DNA of 64,000 nucleotides from Scleromitrula shiraiana (GCA_028455995.1 JABELC010000009.1:2083501-2147500); one strand, 5' to 3'. Positions 48,201-59,018 are shown, counted from the first letter of the stretch. The notes: generated by a model from the letters alone, not told the origin. Translations and numbers: made by a program.

Positions 48201-49420
48201 TTTTAAATAATATTATATCCAAATCGATTTTAATATCATTATTTTTTATGAATTATAAATTCAATCCTAAATTAAAAATAAAGCTTTTCTTTTTTTTATA
48301 ATCAATATTTATAATATAAAAAAAATATTTATTTATAAATATATTAACAATATATTTTTAAAAGATTATTAATTTTTTATAAAAATCTTTAATATTAATA
48401 TATAAAACTTAATTTGAATATATTAATTATTAAAAAATTGATTATTTAAAATATAAAATAAAAAACATAATTTTTTTAAATATAAAAAACATTTAGATTA
48501 TTTATCTAACAACTAAACTTAACAATAAATACTATTTATATAAAGTATTAACAATTTATTCTAATATATATCAATTGAAATTATTAAAAAGATTTTAAAT
48601 ATTTCTAGTTTTTCATATATCATTTTTTATATTAATTTTAATAAATCTTTTTTTTAAATAATCCATTATTAATGAATTTTTTAATTTTAAATATAAAGAC
48701 AATAATATTTTTTTAAAAAAAAATAATATAATAAATAATTATATTAAATAAAAATTCAAAAAAATATTAAATATTAAAAAATTAAAAAATAAAATATACT
48801 TTTTTAAAATTTAATAAAAAAATCATAATCTAATATTTATTTAAAAAAACTATATATAAAAATATAAAAACTAATTATATAATTTTTATAAACAATCTAA
48901 AAATATATCGAAATATAGATCAATCTAATTTATAAAATAAAAATTTTCAAAAATTAAAATAAAAAATACATACAATTATTTAATTTTAGATTATTATAAA
49001 AATTTATATTTAATAAATAACTTAATTTCAAATTAATATAAACATTATATAAAACTAAATATAAAATATAATTTTCTTTATCTAATAAATATAATCAAAA
49101 AGCATTAAAAGTATTTATTTTATAAATAAAGTTTTATAATAAGATATAATATATAAATTATATTAAATTAAATTATATTAAATTAAATTAAAGCATATAA
49201 AAATATATAAAAATATATAAAAATATAAAAAAACGTATAAAGATATATAAAAATATATAATAACAATATAATATCATTATAAAAACAATATTGATATTTA
49301 TTTTCATCTAATTTCTTTTTTTTGTATAAAGATTATTTTATTTTAATCTAGTTTTTAAAGCATTGCCGTTTTATTTGCTCATCTTTAATTAGCCAAAATA
49401 CACAATTTAAAAATAACAAC

Positions 49421-49550
49421 TATTACAATTCTAAAATTCTATATAAATATAACCTTAAACCATAAGGCCAAAACTATTTTTATATAGTCGGCTTTTTTTA
49501 GCTAGTTTAGACTTAGTTCCTTATGAATCAACAACTTTACTACCTTGACA
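49421..49550 (+). repeat. 3' LTR of outer retrotransposon (130 bp)
   Basis: Starts TATTACAATTCTAAA, the RIP-mutated counterpart of the 5' LTR start, and ends CTACCTTGACA intact. ATAAT follows directly. Confidence 0.9.
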
Positions 49551-50053
49551 ATAATCTTAAATTTTATTTTTTATAAATAAATAATTTTATTATTTTAAAA
49601 AAGATGATTTTTTATAAAAAATTATAGAATTTAAAGATATATTTATATTATTTATTAATATATATTAATATTAATTTAAATATATTAATAATATAAGAAA
49701 TATAGAATTAATTTTAGTAGATTAATTAAATTAAAAAATAATAAAATATATTAATTACTAATATATATTAATTTTGTTTATAAATATAATTTTATATATA
49801 AATATAAATAAAAATATATTAATTTTATATATAAATATAAATAAAAATATATTAATTGTATATATAAACTTTATATTAATTTTATATTATATAATTATTT
49901 AATATAAATCTAAATATTTAAATTGAATTTATATTAATATAAAATCATTTCTTAAAAATCAACTTATAGTGCAATTGAAATTTTAATTATAATGCGAAAA
50001 TTTCTTTCCCTAAATGGTATTCAAGAAATCCCTGAATACGTGATACCGTAAGG

Positions 50054-50270
50054 TGCATGCATGCATACGCGACCGAGCGCAGCCGTTGACATCATTTTCC
50101 GATATCGCAAAAAGTGTTTGCAATTGCAATTGAATGGGCTGGGAAACGGAGTTCATGACGGTGAGATTTCTATATAGGGAACTCGGAAGATGAATGTTAT
50201 TCGGTCAATTGTACGGTCATTATATTACTTGCGTTGGGAAGGTGGGTTTGGGTTTGTGGGGGTATGTATT

Positions 50271-50314
<44 letters not shown>

Positions 50315-50467
50315 ATATAATGATCTTTATGAGGGGAACTTGATTCTAGATCTTTTGCTATACTTTTATTTAGTTTTTGGCCGAGAACTAATTTAATCTA
50401 ATCTTGAGTTGGATTTATTTGTTAATATAGCATAGTACAAGAGACGGAACTACAATTAACCAAAACC
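50054..50467. other. Intergenic flank with (TA)n(TG)n microsatellite
   Basis: Normal composition returns at 50054. A TA run followed by about 14 TG units lies at 50271-50313. The rest is promoter of the methyltransferase gene. Confidence 0.7.
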
Positions 50468-51524
50468 ATGGCAACATTCGCGTAAGTCCCCCTCCACCAT
50501 CCACCATCCACCCACCCATCCATCCTCAACCACAACAACTAACCCCCTCCCCTCCACCCCCAGAAAATCAACCTTCTCCGCCCCAGCCTACGCCTCCTTT
50601 CGCCCCTCCTACCCCCAATCCCTCTACACCACCCTCCTAACCTACCACCACGGTCCCCGCACTCACCTCCTCGACCTAGGGTGCGGCCACGGTCTTATTT
50701 CCCGCACGCTCTCTCCTTCTTTCGGCCATGTCCTCGCGACCGATCCGTCGCCTGCTATGATTTCCCACGCGCGGTCTTCTACGCCTGCTGAGAAGTATGC
50801 GAATATAAACTTTCGTTCTGCGTCTGCGGAATGTCTGGACATGCTTAGAGATGGGACGGTGGACATGGTGGTCGCGGGACAAGCAGCGCACTGGTTTGAT
50901 ATGGAGCGTGTGTGGGAAGAGCTGGGCAGGGTGGTGAGAGCCGGGGGCACGCTGGCGTTCTGGGGGTATAAGGATAATGTTGTTGTGGGGTATCCGCAGG
51001 TGACGCCTGTTTTGGAGCGGTTTTGCTATGGGGTGGGGAGGGAGACGATGGGCCCGTTTTGGGAACAACCGGGTAGGGAGAGGCTGAGGAGATTATACGG
51101 GGATGTTGTGCCGCCGGGAAAGGAGTGGGGGGATGTGAGGAGGGTGGTTAGGGATGTGGGAGTTGGGGTTGGTGTCGATGAGATGAAGAAGGGAGATGGG
51201 GTTATGAGAGATGGGGAAGGAGATGAAGAGGAAGAGGATGAGGGGAAAGAGGAGTTTTCGATGAAGAAAAAGATGACATTGGGACAGTTAGGAGAGTATT
51301 GGAGAACATTTAGTGCGTATCATGAGTGGGCTAAGGAACATCCGGAGAAGAAGAGGAGGGATGAGGGGGGTAAGGGTGATGTGATTGATGAGATGTTTGA
51401 CGGGATTTTGGAGGTTGTGCCGGAGTGGAGGGGGAAAGGGGATGGGTGGAGGGATGTTGAGGTTGTGAGTGAGTGGGGGACTGTTTTGCTTATGGCTAGG
51501 AGGTTGGGTGGGGATGGTAGGTGA
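50468..51524 (+). CDS. Trans-aconitate-methyltransferase-like SAM methyltransferase (324 aa)
   Basis: Class I SAM-dependent methyltransferase. Exon 1 is only 14 nt (50468-50481, MATF plus two bases), then an 82-nt intron (50482-50563, GTAAGT...CCAG), then 50564-51524. The joined start, MATFAKSTFSAPAYASFRPS, is typical of fungal relatives of yeast Tmt1. Motif I LLDLGCGHG lies at about 40-48, the acidic ribose-binding motif in ATDPSPAM at about 61-68, and AHWFDMERVWEELGRVVRAGG forms motifs post-II/III. An acidic Lys/Glu insert (about 205-230) is low complexity. It is the first gene beyond the AT island, about 0.4 kb from its edge. Product identity (trans-aconitate or another small acid) is not certain. 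Confidence 0.88.
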
Positions 51525-53404
51525 GTGTGTTTGGAAGGGTGATTTAGAAGGGAGGATTTAGTGATATTGTTTTGATGATTTGATGGTAGAATGGTATGTC
51601 TCAGTGGCGTTTCCTAGATGTAAAGGTAAGAAGTAATCAAAAACTGTCGTTCTAATAGCAGAATGGGCACTGGACTGGGGTTGATATGATATGATACGAT
51701 ACAAAAAGAGAAGAGAAGATAGACCAGTCAGTAAGGATACGCATAATGTAAGACGATGGAGTTGGTGTGATATGAAGTAGAGTAGAATAGATTAGATATT
51801 GTAATCTCCTCTTAATAGAATTATCTCCAAGATTGTGTGAATTCGAGATGTTGGGTGTACATACGATTAAGAGTGATTAGGAGGGGCCAAGAAAAGATTG
51901 TCTCCTCGCCTCTAGTCAGTCCTCTCATTGATGAGAAAGGGTCAAGACCAACGAGTATACTTATGAATTAATAGATTTGATTTAATTCATATCATATACA
52001 AAAGAATATTGCTCTCTAATGATAGAAAACTCACCGATACTCCAATTGTCTTCATTACGAAAACAAAATATTATACGGAAGTATTCCAGGTTTCATCGAT
52101 ATCATCCATAAATATAAATTATACTCACCGCCTTCAAAGAACTAATAATATGTGATCAGCTCAACTACAACTAATAATAATAATAATAATTAAGTAACTG
52201 ATGTAACTGATGTAACTGGCTTGATATGGTTATAGGTTCTCCACTACTTTCGTACGTAGGTAATATAATAACTTAAATAAATAATAAGTTTTGGTTGCTA
52301 TGGCAAGGATATTCCACAATAACAACATACACTACTCTTATTATTAGCATACTATACAACCATCATAAATTGCACGGACTAATAATAATAATAATAAAAG
52401 TAAAAAGAATTAATAAATCTATTGTGGACTCTCTTACTGTGGACTCTACTCATAATAGAACGACTTCCCTTCTTTTTATTATTCGGTTATTCTGTTATCC
52501 TATTCTCCTGTTATCCTCTTATCCTGTTCATATTCTTCTATTCTTCTATTCTTCTATTCTTCTCTCTATTTCATCTCATCTAGAATTTACAACTTATTTC
52601 TATACATTCTACATACTATTCACATACTATTCATATACTATTCTCTGCCTCATAATACAACAAACAGAAATCTACCTATTCATTCACTTACTGTTACTCA
52701 ACTGGTTACATTCAAAATACCAAAATAATGGTAAGTTACATCCCCTTATTATTCATATTATGTTTCTTATCCTCCCAATATCTTACTACATTTCTCTGCC
52801 TTCCCCCTCCCCTCCCCTCCCCTCCCCTCCCCTCCCTTCCCTCTCCCCTTGCCATATTCCGTATCCAAAAAGGAAAGAATTTTCAATTCCAATTCCAATT
52901 CCAATTCCCAAACCCAAAATAGTTATTGTGTTACGTTCCTCCCCCTTCCCCTTTTACCCTCGTTGCCCATTTGTTGTTATTGTTTTATCAAGTCAAGAAG
53001 CGAAAGAACCATGAACCGGATCTACATGGGAAACAAACAATTACTTCCCTTTTCTTGGTGGTAGCAACGAACGAATGAATTGGATGGATTAACTGGTTAA
53101 GGGGTTTGTTTACCTTTGAGGCTGACAAGCTCTTTCTTGTACTTCTTACCTTTCATCTTTTATTCCATCAATTCACTTCTCTTGTTTCTCATCAATAATA
53201 CCGATACTATTCAATATCATACACATAACTTCTTACATTCTCATCGCATTACACAAACAAAATCATACCAATTACACTTTTCATACTTTCATACTATTCT
53301 ACTCTTACTACAAAACACATACAATCATTTCTATATCCCATCCACATCCATAAAACCAAACAAACCCCTTCCCCTCCAAACCCAAATTAAAGAAAGGAAA
53401 AAAA
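51525..53404. other. Intergenic / possible 5' leader of cdc4
   Basis: No coding gene recognised. ATGGTAAGTT at 52728-52737 is a good donor context and could start a long 5'-UTR intron of the following gene. Short repeats: CCCCT units at 52803-52840, TTCCAA units at 52879-52905, CTATTCTT units at 52530-52560. The last 180 bp are pyrimidine-rich, as in highly expressed fungal genes. Confidence 0.45.
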
Positions 53405-54229
53405 ATGGCACCAACTAACGCACCCCCCTACGATGCGCAGGCCTCCACAAACTACAGAGAAGCATTTCAACTCTTCGACAAACGCGGTACTCAACGTGTA
53501 CAATTAGATCAACTCGGTGATTTACTTAGAGCTTGTGGTCAAAATCCTACTTTGAGCGAGATTAGAGATTTGGAGAAGAATGTCGGCGCTGATTGTATGT
53601 TTTGTTTTGTACTCTTTTCTTTCTTCTCTTCTCTCTACTTTGCTTTTTGTAAGGTAATTCGAGCGCAGCGAGCAAATGGGGGTTTGGGGGTTTGCCCCCA
53701 TGAAATAAAACGAATAATGGCATTTGAATGTTCGATTTGAATATTTCTCATTCATGGGGGCAAGCCCCCAAACCCCCATAGCTCGCTGCGCTCGAATACC
53801 TTCCATTTAGCACAAATCACACCCTCCTATTGTATATGCTCAAACTAACACAAACCCCCTCTCTCTTACAGTCGATTTCGAAACCTTCTCCAAGATCCTC
53901 AACCGACCGGGCGGTTTCCGCGACCCCGGCGAACCCGAAGAATATTGTCGCGGCTTCCAGGTGTTCGATAAGAATCTGACGGGTTATATTGGGGTCGGTC
54001 AGTTGAGGTATATTTTGACGAATTTGGGGGAGAAGATGAGTGATGAGGAGGTGGATGAGTTGTTGAAGGCGGTGGATACTAGTTCGGGGGAGATTAATTA
54101 TACAGGTTTGTTTTTCTTTTTCTTTTGTTCTTTGGATGGATGGATGGATGGATGAATGAGTAGATGGATGGATTGAGTAATGGCTAATTTGTTGATATAG
54201 ATCTCGTTCGAACGATTCTTGCGAATTAA
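53405..54229 (+). CDS. cdc4: Myosin essential light chain, Cdc4/Mlc1 type (150 aa)
   Basis: EF-hand light chain that binds IQ motifs of myosin heavy chains (type II and V) and is needed for the contractile ring. Exons 53405-53594, 53872-54105 and 54201-54229; introns of 277 and 95 nt, both phase 1, restore the frame to DLVRTILAN at the C-terminus, which is typical of the family. EF-like helices: NYREAFQLFDKRGTQRV, LGDLLRACGQNPTLSEI, then EYCRGFQVFDKNLTGYIGVG, LRYILTNLGEKMSDEEVDEL. The first loop (DKRGTQRVQLDQ) lacks good calcium ligands and only the third-type loop is near canonical, as usual for these chains. Intron 1 is enlarged by a foldback element. Confidence 0.93.
53650..53803. mobile_element. 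Foldback/MITE insertion in cdc4 intron 1
   Basis: Arms 53650-53704 and 53751-53803 are inverse copies with few differences: AAGGTA(A)TTCGAGCGCAGC, then a GGGGGTTTGGGGG block and TTGCCCCCATGAA. They flank a 46-nt A/T-rich loop. Total about 154 bp within the 277-nt intron; without it the intron would be about 123 nt. No RIP-like decay. Confidence 0.8.
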
Positions 54230-55052
54230 AAAGGCAGCCAACATGAGTGGAAAGTAGAGGAACGCGGAATTGATATACATATACGCGGATTGCACGAACG
54301 GGGGGAATATGAATACAAAGAAAGGAAATATATTACTTCAATCATAGGAGTTAGATTTTCTATTTTTCAAGACATGGATAATTGGAGTGGAGAAGTGGAA
54401 TGAATGAGGGGAGGGAGAGAGGATTGGCGTTGTATGATAAATGAACCTTTTGAGAAACATAACATTGGGAGGAAGGAGGAATGGTAGGGGGGAAGAGGGA
54501 GAAAATATTTGGTTATTATGATGATTGACGGATGGATGGATGGATGGATGGATGGATGGATGGATTTTCTTAGGCAAATTGATTTGCATTACTTTACTTT
54601 ACTTTACATTACATTACATTACGTTGATAGTTGTTATGAGAAGATAAGAATTACCCCATTTTATTTCATTTCATTTCATTTCATTTCATTCATCACCCCA
54701 GATTATGTAAATGCGACCTGATATCAATCATCCTATGAATTTTTATTTATTTATTTACTTATTTTTTATTTATTTATTTATCTGTCTCTACATTTGTTTC
54801 TACATTTATCTGTATACATAACTGGTATCATCAACGCCGCCGTCAATATAAATACGGGAATAGTCGTAGTTATCGTTCTTCACTGCCCTTGATATCTCTC
54901 AAACTTTTGTTATTGCTGTTGGTGTTGTTGTTGATGTTGCTGTTGGTGTTGGTGTCTCTTTTTTCTTTCGCCCTTCCCTCTGCTCTGTACATATACATAT
55001 ACCTATACCTATACCTGTACCTATACCGGGATGGAACGGGATAGGAAACCAC
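54230..55052. other. Intergenic with several tetra/pentanucleotide repeats
   Basis: 3' flanks of cdc4 and the STEEP1-like gene. GATG x8 at 54531-54564, TTTAC/ATTAC units at 54588-54622, TTTCA x5 at 54664-54690, TTTA units at 54740-54780, TACCTA/TACATA units at 54988-55025. No gene recognised. Confidence 0.6.
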
Positions 55053-55763
55053 TCATTCCCAAACCTTCACTCCCACCCCCACCCCCGCCCCCGTCCCCGT
55101 CCCCCCCATAACCAACACATCCCCCTCCCCCACCCGCTGTCCACCCCGCATAACCCTCGTGCTCATCACCGCACCCCTCAGTATATATAAAACCCTCACT
55201 GCATCATTCCCCTCCCCCTTCCCTGCATCATTCCCCCTCCCTGCAATCTCCACAGAAGGTATCGCGTACCCGATGACGATGGCGCATCGTCCGCACCGAT
55301 AGAGTATCCGTGGTTCGAAACCGTCGCCTTCGTGGCGGCGGATGGTGAGGGGTTTTGGGGTGGGGGTGGGGGTGAGGGAGAGGAGGGTTGTGTGGCCGGT
55401 TTTGGGGAGGAGGTTTTGGTGGGTTTTGGGTGGAGATGTTTTTTCTTTTTGTTTTTCTTTTTCTTTTTCTTTTTCTTCGGGCTGTTTTTCTTTTTCTATT
55501 TCTATATCCCCATCCTCTCCCATTTCTTCATCTTCGGAATCATCATTATCGAGGTTGCGTAAGGGGGGAAAAGAAGATGATGATGAATATGATGAAGAAG
55601 ATGATGAAGAGGATTGTGTGAGATCGCCTAGTGGTAGGATGATACTCTGATCGTATGATGCTCGACAGGGGAGCGTGGATAACGTGTGGGTTGTGGCGAG
55701 GAGGAGGGTGCTGCAGAATGTGCAGTGGTAGGTTTGGATTTTGGGGGGGAGTGGTTGCGCCAT
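55053..55763 (-). CDS. STEEP1/CXorf56-family zinc-binding protein (236 aa)
   Basis: Single exon from the ATG at 55763. Two CxxC knuckles are visible, CTFC at 14-17 and CGRC at 157-160, within the family context YHCTFCSTLLLA near the start and ILYRCGRCAIVIGYAI later. In animals this conserved family (STEEP1, formerly CXorf56/UPF0428) acts in ER exit of STING and is linked to splicing complexes; fungi lack STING, so the role here is probably the older one and is unknown. Compared with the animal protein a long Ser-run, acidic and Lys/Glu-rich segment (about 50-110) is inserted between the knuckles, and the C-terminus is Gly/Val-rich. Family call from motif recognition only. Confidence 0.72.
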   Translation of the reverse strand: MAQPLPPKIQTYHCTFCSTLLLATTHTLSTLPCRASYDQSIILPLGDLTQSSSSSSSSYSSSSSFPPLRNLDNDDSEDEEMGEDGDIEIEKEKQPEEKEKEKEKQKEKTSPPKTHQNLLPKTGHTTLLSLTPTPTPKPLTIRRHEGDGFEPRILYRCGRCAIVIGYAIPSVEIAGRGNDAGKGEGNDAVRVLYILRGAVMSTRVMRGGQRVGEGDVLVMGGTGTGAGVGVGVKVWE

Positions 55764-56816
55764 GGTTTTCGTTGGGGGGGGGGGGATATGTGAGAGGATG
55801 GGGGTCGAATGGGATGGGTAATGGATTGATAGATGGGGAGGTGGCCTGGCGAGAAGAGGCGAAAGGACGGGGAAGAGGCGGGTGGGTTGATGTCAATTGG
55901 CTAGTATGTATTGGATGAGGTGGTAGAATGGAGGTATTTGACGTAATAGAGCGAGAAGGAGATGGATGAATCGGGCTGGATTCCGTATTTGTGAAGCTCT
56001 TGGGATAGAAGCTCAAAACTCGATGCTTGTAGATGGATAGTGGATAGATGATAGATGATAGATGATAGAAGAGATTGGGCGAAAGTTGGAGCGTAAATTG
56101 GGCGTTATATTATGTACTGTGGTTTGATGAATGATTTGATATCGAATATATGTACCTAATTGAGTGATGTTGATCGAGGAAGTGAACCTTTTTGACTCTT
56201 TTAGATTATTTATATTTATTATTATGAGAAAGCTATGCGGATGTAGGTGGATTTTGCGGCCGCAGTGGATAATTTATCCTCATGGAACGGCTGAACAAGG
56301 CTGAAGTACGAAATACCCCGTGAGTACTTGGTATAAAAAGTTATGAAAATTATTGTACATGAATAATATTTTTATGCTAAATAGTTCTAACCATGGTATG
56401 ATATGATATGCCAGCCCTCAAATGTTGTTGGGTTAAATTGTTAAAAAGGAGAGGGGTAAAACAGCTCTCCCACCCACTATAGTACACTCGACCCACCCTC
56501 ATATCAACATACCATACCGTACGGAGTATACCAATATTCAACTCATATTCATACCAATCAATTTACTACGTATGTACTTCCTACGTACATAGTAAATAAA
56601 CCCCTCAAAACAATTCTGGCGTCAATCTTTAGAATATTGCGTTTCATCCTCATAACATTCATTCTATTCATTTCCATATCTTCCATTCTGGCTACTTATA
56701 AAATCGGTCCCAGACTGGGAGCTCTATTTAATCAGATCCGTCCTATTTCAATACGACCTATCTGGACAAACACATCATCAATACCATCCTCATCACAATC
56801 CATTACGACCTCCACA
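55764..56816. other. Intergenic between divergent genes
   Basis: Contains CCGTACGGAGTA at 56517-56528 (compare 8039). The last 180 bp before the peptidase ATG are open in the same frame (see findings). No other feature. Confidence 0.4.
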
Positions 56817-59018
56817 ATGGCATCAATTAAATATCAAAAACCTCCTCAAGCTCCTCCCCTCTTTACTCATACCGAAAGTCAGATTATCGACGAGGCGAAG
56901 AAACTTACGGATAATTATCGAAAGGTTCTTGATGATATTGTAGCGAATGTTAAACCTGAAGATGCTACCTTCGAAAATGTCATCTTACCTGCTTCGAACG
57001 CCGAAGATATCGAGGGGCTTTCATTAAGTATCCTCTCATTCTACCAATGCGTATCCTCCGATTCCAAACTCCGAGATGCGTCATCCAAAGCCGAAGAAAT
57101 CATCGACGAAGCGGGTATTGAAGCGTCCATGAGAGAAGATGTTTTTAAATTGGTCGATGTGGTTTATAAGAAGGGAGAGAAATTAGATCCGGAATCGAAG
57201 AGGTTGTTGGAGAAGGAATATAAGAGTTATATTCGGAATGGGTTGGCTATACCGGCTGGGGAGAAGAGGGATAGGTTTAAGGAGATTAAGAAGAGATTGG
57301 CTACTATCTCTACTCAATTTTCTAAGAATCTAAATGAGGAGAATGGTGGGCTTTGGTTTACGTTGGAGGAACTTGATGGTGTACCTGATGATGTTATATC
57401 AGGGTTGGAAAAGGGAGAAGGTGAGAATGAGGGAAAGTTGAAATTGTCTTTCAAGTATCCTGATTTAGTCCCTACGTTGAAGTTTGCAAAGAATGCGGAA
57501 ACTAGGAAGAAGGTTTTCATGGAGAATGAGAATAAGATTCCTGCCAATGTTCCTCTATTCCGAGAAACCATCATCTTGAGAGATGAAGCTGCTAGACTTT
57601 TGGGATATCCTGATCATGCCAGTTTTAGACTTGAGGATAAGATGGCCAAGAACCCAGCTACTGTCAATGATTTCTTGGGAGATTTAAAGGTTCAACTTGC
57701 TCCTGGTGGTGAAAAGGAAATTGAACATCTTAAATCTATTAAGAAACAAGATTTGGAAGCTAGGGGGTTGAGTGCGGAGAATGATGGTCAATATTATCTT
57801 TGGGATAATAGGTTTTATGATCGTATGATGGTTGAGAATGAATATTCTATTGATGAGAATAAAATCGCTGAATACTTTCCTCTTCAATCTACTATTGAAG
57901 GAATGCTTAAGATTTTCGAGGAATTATTCGGATTTGTTTTCGTTGCCGTCAATACTGAGGAGGAATTGAGTAAGATTTCGGAATCAGGAAAAGGTTCTGA
58001 TGTTTTATTCCATCCTGATGCTAAATTATTTAGTGTCTGGGATGATGAAGCAGAAGGTGGTTCATTCGTCGGATACCTTTATCTAGATCTCCATCCACGT
58101 CCAGGAAAATATGGACACGCCGCCAATTTCAACCTCCAACCAGGATTCTCCTATCCAAATGGTACACGAAGATACCCAGCCACAGCACTTGTATGCAATT
58201 TCTCCAAACCAACCGAAACCAAACCATCCCTTCTCAAACACGACGAAGTCGTCACCCTGTTCCATGAACTCGGTCACGGTATTCATGATCTGGCCGGTCG
58301 AACCCGATACTCTCGATTCCACGGTACGAACACCGTTCGGGATTTCGTGGAAGCCCCATCCCAAATGTTGGAAAATTGGTGCTGGACTCCCTCGCAGCTT
58401 AAAAATCTGAGCAGACATTATAAGACTGGTGAATCAATCCCGGATGATCTGATTGAGAAACAAATTAGTACTAAACATGTTAATGCTGCGCTTTTTAATT
58501 TGAGACAGCTGCATTTTGGGATCTTTGATATGACGGTTCATTCGCCGGAAAGTCATGAGGTTGCCGAGGGGTTTAAGCTCAGTGAGTTGTATAATGATTT
58601 GAGACATCAGATTTCTGGTTTGAAGGGTCCTGAGGCGTTGGGTCTTAAGAGGTATGTCATCTTATAGTATATCATTCATTATCCCCCTTTCCAATTACTT
58701 CCTCTCCCCCCCTTTAAACCCCCCACTAACAACAGCCTTAACAGCAACTGGGGCTCCGGTCAATCCACCTTCGGCCACCTAATCGGCGGCTACGACGCAG
58801 GCTACTACGGCTACCTCTCCTCCCAAGTCTACTCCACCGACATGTTCTATAGTGTCTTTAAGAAAAACCCCATGGATCCAAAGGAAGGGAGGAGATATAG
58901 ACATTTGGTGCTCGAGAAGGGGGGCAGCCAGGATGAAATGGATACGTTGGTGGGGTTTTTGGGGAGGAAACCGAGCACGGAGGCGTTTTATAGGGAGTTG
59001 GGGTTGGGGAAGAACTGA
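56817..59018 (+). CDS. PRD1: Saccharolysin / thimet-type oligopeptidase (about 702 aa)
   Basis: Zinc metallopeptidase of family M3A that degrades cytosolic and mitochondrial-intermembrane oligopeptides. Exons 56817-58651 and 58745-59018, joined by an intron with GTATGT donor and CACTAAC branch. Two acceptors nine bases apart (AG at 58735 and 58744) are both in frame; the second lies at the better distance from the branch. Active site: HELGH at 483-487 (LFHELGHGIHDL) and third ligand Glu512 in DFVEAPSQMLENW; the SRFHGT loop and GHLIGGYDAGYYGYL are substrate-binding family blocks. Length agrees with yeast Prd1 (712 aa). The first ATG is at 56817; the frame is open for 60 codons upstream without ATG, so a targeting leader from an unseen exon is possible. 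Confidence 0.93.

Larger units (their letters stand above)
35074..49550 (+). mobile_element. Outer Ty3/gypsy LTR retrotransposon, RIP-degraded
   Basis: Two 130-bp LTRs (35074-35203 and 49421-49550) bounded by TG/CA (mutated to TA on the inner sides), with the 5-bp duplication ATAAT at 35069-35073 and 49551-49555. Removing the inner insertion leaves about 6.85 kb. Plus-strand pol relics are readable as gypsy-type: reverse transcriptase, RNase H, then integrase downstream, the order that separates Ty3/gypsy from Ty1/copia. Reading frames are full of TAA/TGA from C-to-T and G-to-A changes. It sits inside element B. Confidence 0.9.
34682..50053. mobile_element. Element B: second TIR element, split by nested retrotransposons
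   Basis: Left end CCCTACGGTATCACGTATTC at 34682, right end inverse of the same (GTGATACCGTAAGG) finishing at 50053. Flanks are TGC/TGC within an ATGC repeat, so the target duplication is 3 bp, or 7 or 11. The parts outside the inserted retrotransposon (34682-35073 and 49551-50053) add up to about 0.89 kb, the size of element A, and align with A in reverse orientation. Heavily A/T-biased throughout. Confidence 0.85.

Noticed and set aside
35074..49550. Identity with the Botrytis retrotransposon Boty
   Set aside because: Boty has LTRs of several hundred bp; the LTRs here are 130 and 159 bp.
33740..50053. The island as a centromere or telomere-proximal block
   Set aside because: It resolves into individual insertions with target duplications, is only 16 kb, and has no telomeric repeat.
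52295..53014. 239-codon plus-strand frame rich in Ser/Leu/Tyr/Pro
   Set aside because: Translation of pyrimidine-rich leader and CCCCT/TTCCAA repeats, non-ATG start.
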